8,303 nt of DNA, taken from an uncultured Lachnospiraceae bacterium. Lineage in GTDB: Bacteria; Bacillota; Clostridia; Lachnospirales; Lachnospiraceae. The translations under genes were made by a program, and so were the position numbers. The DNA is taken from NCBI GenBank assembly GCA_947176785.1, contig CAMWSA010000155.1:1-8303 (forward strand). The letters are read 5' to 3'. Under the pieces are notes generated by a model that did not search any database, was not told the DNA's origin, and saw only the letters and a program-made list of their open reading frames with translations. Below are positions 5,448 to 8,303 of this stretch, piece by piece. The stretch's first letter is position 1; every line of letters begins with the position of its first letter.

Positions 5448-5891
5448 TTAATTCTCCATATATATATCCGCAATCCGCGCCGCCTTGTCAGGGAAGTTCG
5501 CTTTCAAAAACATCAGATATTGGAGCGCGCTTCCCTCATAGGGGTGTATGTCCCCCATAAGCCCCACTTCATAGCAGTTTCGAATCACATTGATGATACA
5601 GTCCTCCGTGTGATCTTCCTTGCAGTCCTTGCACTCTTTCAGGATATGCGCAATCGCCCTTTCCAGTCCATCTTCCTCAAACACCTTGAAATCCATGGTT
5701 GGAATACGCTCCGTACCGCCCGGAACCTCTTTCCTGGGCTCCCTCTGATAGTTCCTTATGCACTGCCTGGCAAAGCCTATAATACAGGACTCTCCCTGAC
5801 ACGCATCGCATAAAGCCTCGCTCCTGCAGCAATTCTCCAGGTCGTTCCACACCAGATCCGCGTTTAGCCCCTTCTTCTGTATGTCTCCCAT
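5448..5891 (-). CDS. cysteine-rich protein with duplicated CxxC...CIIxxxRxC motif, unknown function
   Basis: A 147-residue soluble protein that I do not recognise. It carries two copies of one motif: C28-x2-C31-x4-C36-IIGFARQ-C44 and C87-x2-C90-x7-C98-IINVIRN-C106. In both, the second half is C-I-I-x3-R-x-C. C21 and C22 precede the first copy. Each copy supplies four Cys, suitable for a zinc or iron-sulfur site (inference). The linker between copies is charged, and the C-terminus (SALQYLMFLKANFPDKAARI) looks helical. The ATG at 5891 has AAGGAGG 6 bases upstream; the in-frame TTG at 5912 lies upstream of that site and is unlikely. The gene lies downstream of yitT on the same strand, separated by a foldback insertion element, and is followed by an in-frame open stretch and a terminator. 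No signal peptide or membrane segment is visible. Confidence 0.8.
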   Translation of the reverse strand: MGDIQKKGLNADLVWNDLENCCRSEALCDACQGESCIIGFARQCIRNYQREPRKEVPGGTERIPTMDFKVFEEDGLERAIAHILKECKDCKEDHTEDCIINVIRNCYEVGLMGDIHPYEGSALQYLMFLKANFPDKAARIADIYMEN

Positions 5892-5910
5892 CTGTTTCCT
5901 CCTTACAAAC

Positions 5911-5919
5911 AATTTGCAT
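5911..5919 (+). repeat. left 9-bp direct repeat (target-site duplication candidate)
   Basis: AATTTGCAT, identical to 6089-6097, abutting the left end of the foldback element. It lies 19 bases upstream of the cysteine-rich gene's start codon. Confidence 0.65.
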
Positions 5920-6088
5920 TAGGTAATTGCGAAACTCTTACTGCAAGTGACGGGATCGTCAATATATACAAAAACGGGCTTGGAAGCAAATTTGTTCCAC
6001 AAATTTGCTTCATGCAGTGGCAAGTCGCCCTTATTTTATATATATTGCCCAATCCCTGTAGCCTGAACGGGAGTTTCGCTATCGCCTG
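5920..6088. mobile_element. MITE-like foldback element, about 169 bp, no coding capacity
   Basis: The segment folds back on itself over nearly its whole length. The ends TAGGTAATTGCGAAACTC (5920-5937) and the reverse complement of 6071-6088 (CAGGCGATAGCGAAACTC) agree at 14 of 18 positions, including GCGAAACTC exactly. Further in, GGGATCGTCAATATATA (5952-5968) matches the reverse complement of the right arm (GGGATTGGGCAATATATA), and a GGGC motif follows in both. The centre is a perfect 12-bp hairpin. Identical 9-bp direct repeats flank the outer ends, as expected of a target-site duplication. It contains no gene and would be mobilised in trans (inference). It sits between yitT and the cysteine-rich gene and separates the latter from any upstream promoter. 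Confidence 0.65.
5984..6010. repeat. perfect 12-bp inverted repeat at the centre of the foldback element
   Basis: AAGCAAATTTGT (5984-5995) and ACAAATTTGCTT (5999-6010) pair perfectly around a 3-base loop (TCC). There is no T-tract directly after it on either strand, so it is the apex of the element's fold and not an obvious terminator. Confidence 0.85.
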
Positions 6089-6097
6089 AATTTGCAT
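6089..6097 (+). repeat. right 9-bp direct repeat (target-site duplication candidate)
   Basis: AATTTGCAT, identical to 5911-5919, directly outside the right end of the foldback element. Between here and the yitT stop (6196) the DNA is AT-rich, with TATACT- and TATGAT-like hexamers readable on the - strand near 6122-6150. I found no matching -35 box, so I do not call a promoter. Confidence 0.65.
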
Positions 6098-6195
6098 ATC
6101 CGTCTTCGTTTTCCAAATATGTGTACTACAGTATATCATATAGAGTATATTTTTTCCATAGTGCTTCTTTCACAGGCGTTTTTCAAAGCGGCGTA

Positions 6196-7200
6196 TCAGT
6201 TCAGCCCCCGGAAGCCCTTGCCGATGATTTCACTGGAGTTAAATATGGTGATGAAGGAGTCCGGCTGGCTGCGGCGCACGAAATTCCGCAGCTGCACTGC
6301 CTGGCCGCGCTTGGTCACAGTCAAAATCATAATTTTCGCATGATGGGAATAGGCCCCCTCCGCCCGGTAAATAGTGGCGCTGCGCCCCAGTTCCTCGCAA
6401 ATATAACGGCAGATCGGCTCCGGGTCATCGCAGACAATCATAAATGCCTTGCACAAATTGATACTCTCAATCACATTGTCGATGACCAGCGACTTGGCCA
6501 ACAGGCCCGTCAGTGAGAAAAGGCCCGTCTGAATATCAAACACAAAGCAGGAGGCCAGCACAATGACAAAATCCACCAAAAACAATGCCGCGCTGATGGA
6601 AAAAGAGGTATACTTTTTAAGGATCATAGCCAGAATATCCGTCCCGCCGCCCGACGCCCCGATGTTGAACAAAATCGCCGCACTCAGCGCCGGGAGAAAG
6701 ATGGCAAAGATCAGTTCCAGCACCGGCTGCCCCGTCAGGGGAACTGTCAGGGGAAACCACTTCTCCAAAGCCGACAGGCCCACGGAGGTCAGCACGCTGA
6801 CATAGACCGTCTTGATGCCAAAATCTTTCCCCAGAAAGATAAACCCGAATACCAGCAGCGCCATATTGATGATAAAGGTGTAGGTGGCCGCCGAGTAATT
6901 CAGCACCTCCCCCAGCACCACCGCCACACCGGTGACTCCTCCAAAGGAAAAGTGGTTGGGAAATTTAAAGAAATGCACTCCCACCACCATAAGGAGCGTT
7001 GCCACTGTGATAATCACATACTCCAGTATTACTTTTTTCCACTGTTCCAGCTGCCTGAAGCGCAGCCGCCTCTGTTTTTCCAAATCATGATGCATGGTTC
7101 CGTTTCCCGGCCTTCCCGCCGGATCCTCCTGTTCCTGAACACTTCCATTTTCCCGCCGGCACACAGTTCCGGTGAGCAAGACCGGGCCGCCTGTCAGCAT
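6196..7200 (-). CDS. YitT family membrane protein (YitT_membrane/DUF161 with C-terminal DUF2179)
   Basis: A 334-residue inner-membrane protein of the YitT family, of unknown biochemical function and often suggested to be a transporter. After a basic N-terminus there are about five hydrophobic segments (near 57-76, 86-100, 105-123, 160-180 and 203-222). Family marks are FPNHFSFGGVTGVAVVLG (80-97), FNIGASGGGTDILAMILKKY (178-197) and VIDNVIES (239-246). The cytoplasmic DUF2179 domain runs from about 252 to 332 (AFMIVCDDPEPICRYICEEL and FVRRSQPDSFITIFNSSEI). AGGAG lies 6 bases before the ATG at 7200, and this start is 3 bases past the upstream gene's TAA, so coupling is likely. The first 35 residues are an unusual extension; an internal Met36 start would give a more typical length of about 300 but has a weaker ribosome site. 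Confidence 0.93.
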   Translation of the reverse strand: MLTGGPVLLTGTVCRRENGSVQEQEDPAGRPGNGTMHHDLEKQRRLRFRQLEQWKKVILEYVIITVATLLMVVGVHFFKFPNHFSFGGVTGVAVVLGEVLNYSAATYTFIINMALLVFGFIFLGKDFGIKTVYVSVLTSVGLSALEKWFPLTVPLTGQPVLELIFAIFLPALSAAILFNIGASGGGTDILAMILKKYTSFSISAALFLVDFVIVLASCFVFDIQTGLFSLTGLLAKSLVIDNVIESINLCKAFMIVCDDPEPICRYICEELGRSATIYRAEGAYSHHAKIMILTVTKRGQAVQLRNFVRRSQPDSFITIFNSSEIIGKGFRGLN

Positions 7201-7203
7201 TTT

Positions 7204-8303
7204 TTACTCCTGCTCCCCTGGCAGGAACGCCTGGTATATTTCCACATGGTCATAGATACATGCCCAACTGCTGATGGAGCCGGTGGTGACACAGATATAC
7301 TCTCTGCCCGCATGGTCCGCAGCCAGGCTGGCCGCGCAGCTGCCGGACTGGTCCACATATCCCGTCTTGGCACACAGCACCTCCCCATGGGTGTCCTTGT
7401 CTTCGATGCGCCGCAAAAACCAGTTGGAGAGCAGGATCCCCTCCGGCTGCTCCTCTGTGGCTATCGAAGTGGTGTATCTGCGTGCTGACATGACCCTGCG
7501 GCACAGTTCATTGTCCGTGGCCGCCTTCAGAATCAAAGCCATATCGTATACCGTGCAGTAGTGATTCTCATCATACAACCCCACACAGTTGGTAAAATGG
7601 GCGCTGTCCGACACCCCCAGCTGCTCCAGCTTCTGATTCATCAGTTCCACAAAAGCCTCCTGGGAACCCGCCACATACTCCGCCAGCGCCATGGCCGCAT
7701 CTGCGCCGGAGGGCAGTATGGTGCCGTACATCAACTCCTCCACCGTTACCGCCACGCCCACGCCAAACCCCGCTATACTGCAGTCATGCCGATAGCTGTA
7801 GTCCGCAATCTCAGCGGTCATGGTAAAGGTATCCTGCAAATCCTCCACATGCTCTGCCGCCACCAGCAGAGTGAGAATCTTGGTCATGGACGCCGGGTTG
7901 ATCCGCTGGTAAGGATCCCGGCAGGCCAGGATTTCCTCTGTCTCCACATCTATCAATATGCCGTTGGTACTATACACGCCCCTTCCCTCCTCCGGGAAAC
8001 CGGCGGTGCGTTCCGTGGTATGGGGGGTAAACGCAAAAGGCTCCTCGTTTTGCCCCGCCTCCTCTGGCGGTCCCTCTTGCCCGGAATCCTCCGGGGAATT
8101 ACTCCCCACTGGATTTTTCTCCGGGAAACCACTCCCCATAAGTTCCTCTTTGGGGGAATCTTCCGGCTTTCCCGCCATTGCGTCCCCCTTCCCCGGCGGC
8201 ATATACTGCCTGCCCTTTTCCTTCCCCGCGGCGGTGATGCCCTCTGTCTGCCCCCCCGCTTCCTGAGTGCTTTCCCGGCCTTCCCCGCCGGGCCCTTTTC
8301 TGC
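7204..8303 (-). CDS. D-alanyl-D-alanine carboxypeptidase-like serine hydrolase (PBP5/DacA family), 5' end outside window
   Basis: Predicted extracytoplasmic peptidoglycan D,D-carboxypeptidase trimming the terminal D-Ala of stem peptides. The frame is open through the right edge, so the true start and an export signal probably lie beyond 8303. An in-frame ATG at 8202 has no good ribosome site and would give a protein without a signal peptide. Counting from that Met, residues 1-72 (and about 33 before it) are a Gly/Glu/Pro/Ser-rich linker. The catalytic domain follows: nucleophile motif S105-M-T-K108, K279-T-G281, and the conserved-type segment HFTNCVGLYDENHYCTVYDM. The second motif reads S165-G-A, where the family usually has S-x-N. 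The protein ends about 50 residues after KTG, so the C-terminal beta domain and amphipathic membrane anchor of E. coli PBP5 are absent. First visible gene of the yitT operon. Confidence 0.9.
   Translation of the reverse strand, partial: RKGPGGEGRESTQEAGGQTEGITAAGKEKGRQYMPPGKGDAMAGKPEDSPKEELMGSGFPEKNPVGSNSPEDSGQEGPPEEAGQNEEPFAFTPHTTERTAGFPEEGRGVYSTNGILIDVETEEILACRDPYQRINPASMTKILTLLVAAEHVEDLQDTFTMTAEIADYSYRHDCSIAGFGVGVAVTVEELMYGTILPSGADAAMALAEYVAGSQEAFVELMNQKLEQLGVSDSAHFTNCVGLYDENHYCTVYDMALILKAATDNELCRRVMSARRYTTSIATEEQPEGILLSNWFLRRIEDKDTHGEVLCAKTGYVDQSGSCAASLAADHAGREYICVTTGSISSWACIYDHVEIYQAFLPGEQE

Noticed and set aside
5325..5448. 40-codon frame starting at the TAATG overlap after the cysteine-rich gene
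   Set aside because: The peptide is Gly/Ala low-complexity and its third positions lack the local bias; the frame continuing the upstream gene fits coding better.
5984..6010. Perfect hairpin as an intrinsic terminator of yitT
   Set aside because: It is A/T-rich, with no T-tract directly following on either strand, and is better explained as the apex of the larger foldback element.
6121..6516. 131-codon + strand frame over the end of yitT
   Set aside because: Antisense shadow of the DUF2179 coding region, with no start signals.

Overview
The window looks like chromosomal DNA of a gut-type Clostridia, most likely a Lachnospiraceae member. This is inferred from strong AAGGAGG-type ribosome binding sites, sigma-A-like promoters, a YitT/DUF2179 membrane protein, a PadR-controlled flavodoxin-fold protein, a YghZ-type aldo-keto reductase and G/C-ending codons in most genes. 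No rRNA, tRNA, CRISPR array or transposase gene was seen.

Layout, left to right. Bases 1-167 hold the end of an upstream transcript, with two hairpins, the second a good intrinsic terminator. Next is a compact single-gene unit on the + strand (promoter 234-262, CDS 288-839, terminator 852-885) encoding a Uma2/DUF820 nuclease-fold protein; this stretch is visibly AT-richer than the rest. A small heat-shock protein gene follows (1199-1642, +). Its promoter carries a CIRCE operator (1049-1075), so it is probably repressed by HrcA. It ends at a 25-bp hairpin (1651-1707) shared with the convergent gene.

From 1746 to 5186 everything is on the - strand. A PadR regulator (4555-5100) overlaps by 4 bp (ATGA) a 553-residue protein made of a flavodoxin-like reductase, an SCP2-type lipid-binding domain and a six-helix membrane domain. 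A YghZ-type aldo-keto reductase lies 158 bp further downstream. The padR promoter (TTGACA, 17 bp, TATACT) contains a perfect 9+9 inverted repeat inside its spacer, a ready-made autorepression operator. The operon therefore looks like a ligand-inducible reductive or detoxification unit acting on hydrophobic compounds near the membrane (inference).

The right part (5263-8303) is a second - strand block. A D-Ala-D-Ala carboxypeptidase-like serine hydrolase runs off the right edge and is followed 3 bp later by a YitT-family membrane protein. Then come a roughly 170-bp imperfect foldback element flanked by 9-bp direct repeats (a MITE-like insertion), a small cysteine-rich protein with an internal duplication, a 42-codon in-frame open stretch after its stop codon, and an intrinsic terminator at 5263-5291.

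The observations most worth following are the foldback element with its target-site duplication, the duplicated Cys motif protein, and the PadR/flavodoxin-SCP2-membrane pair.
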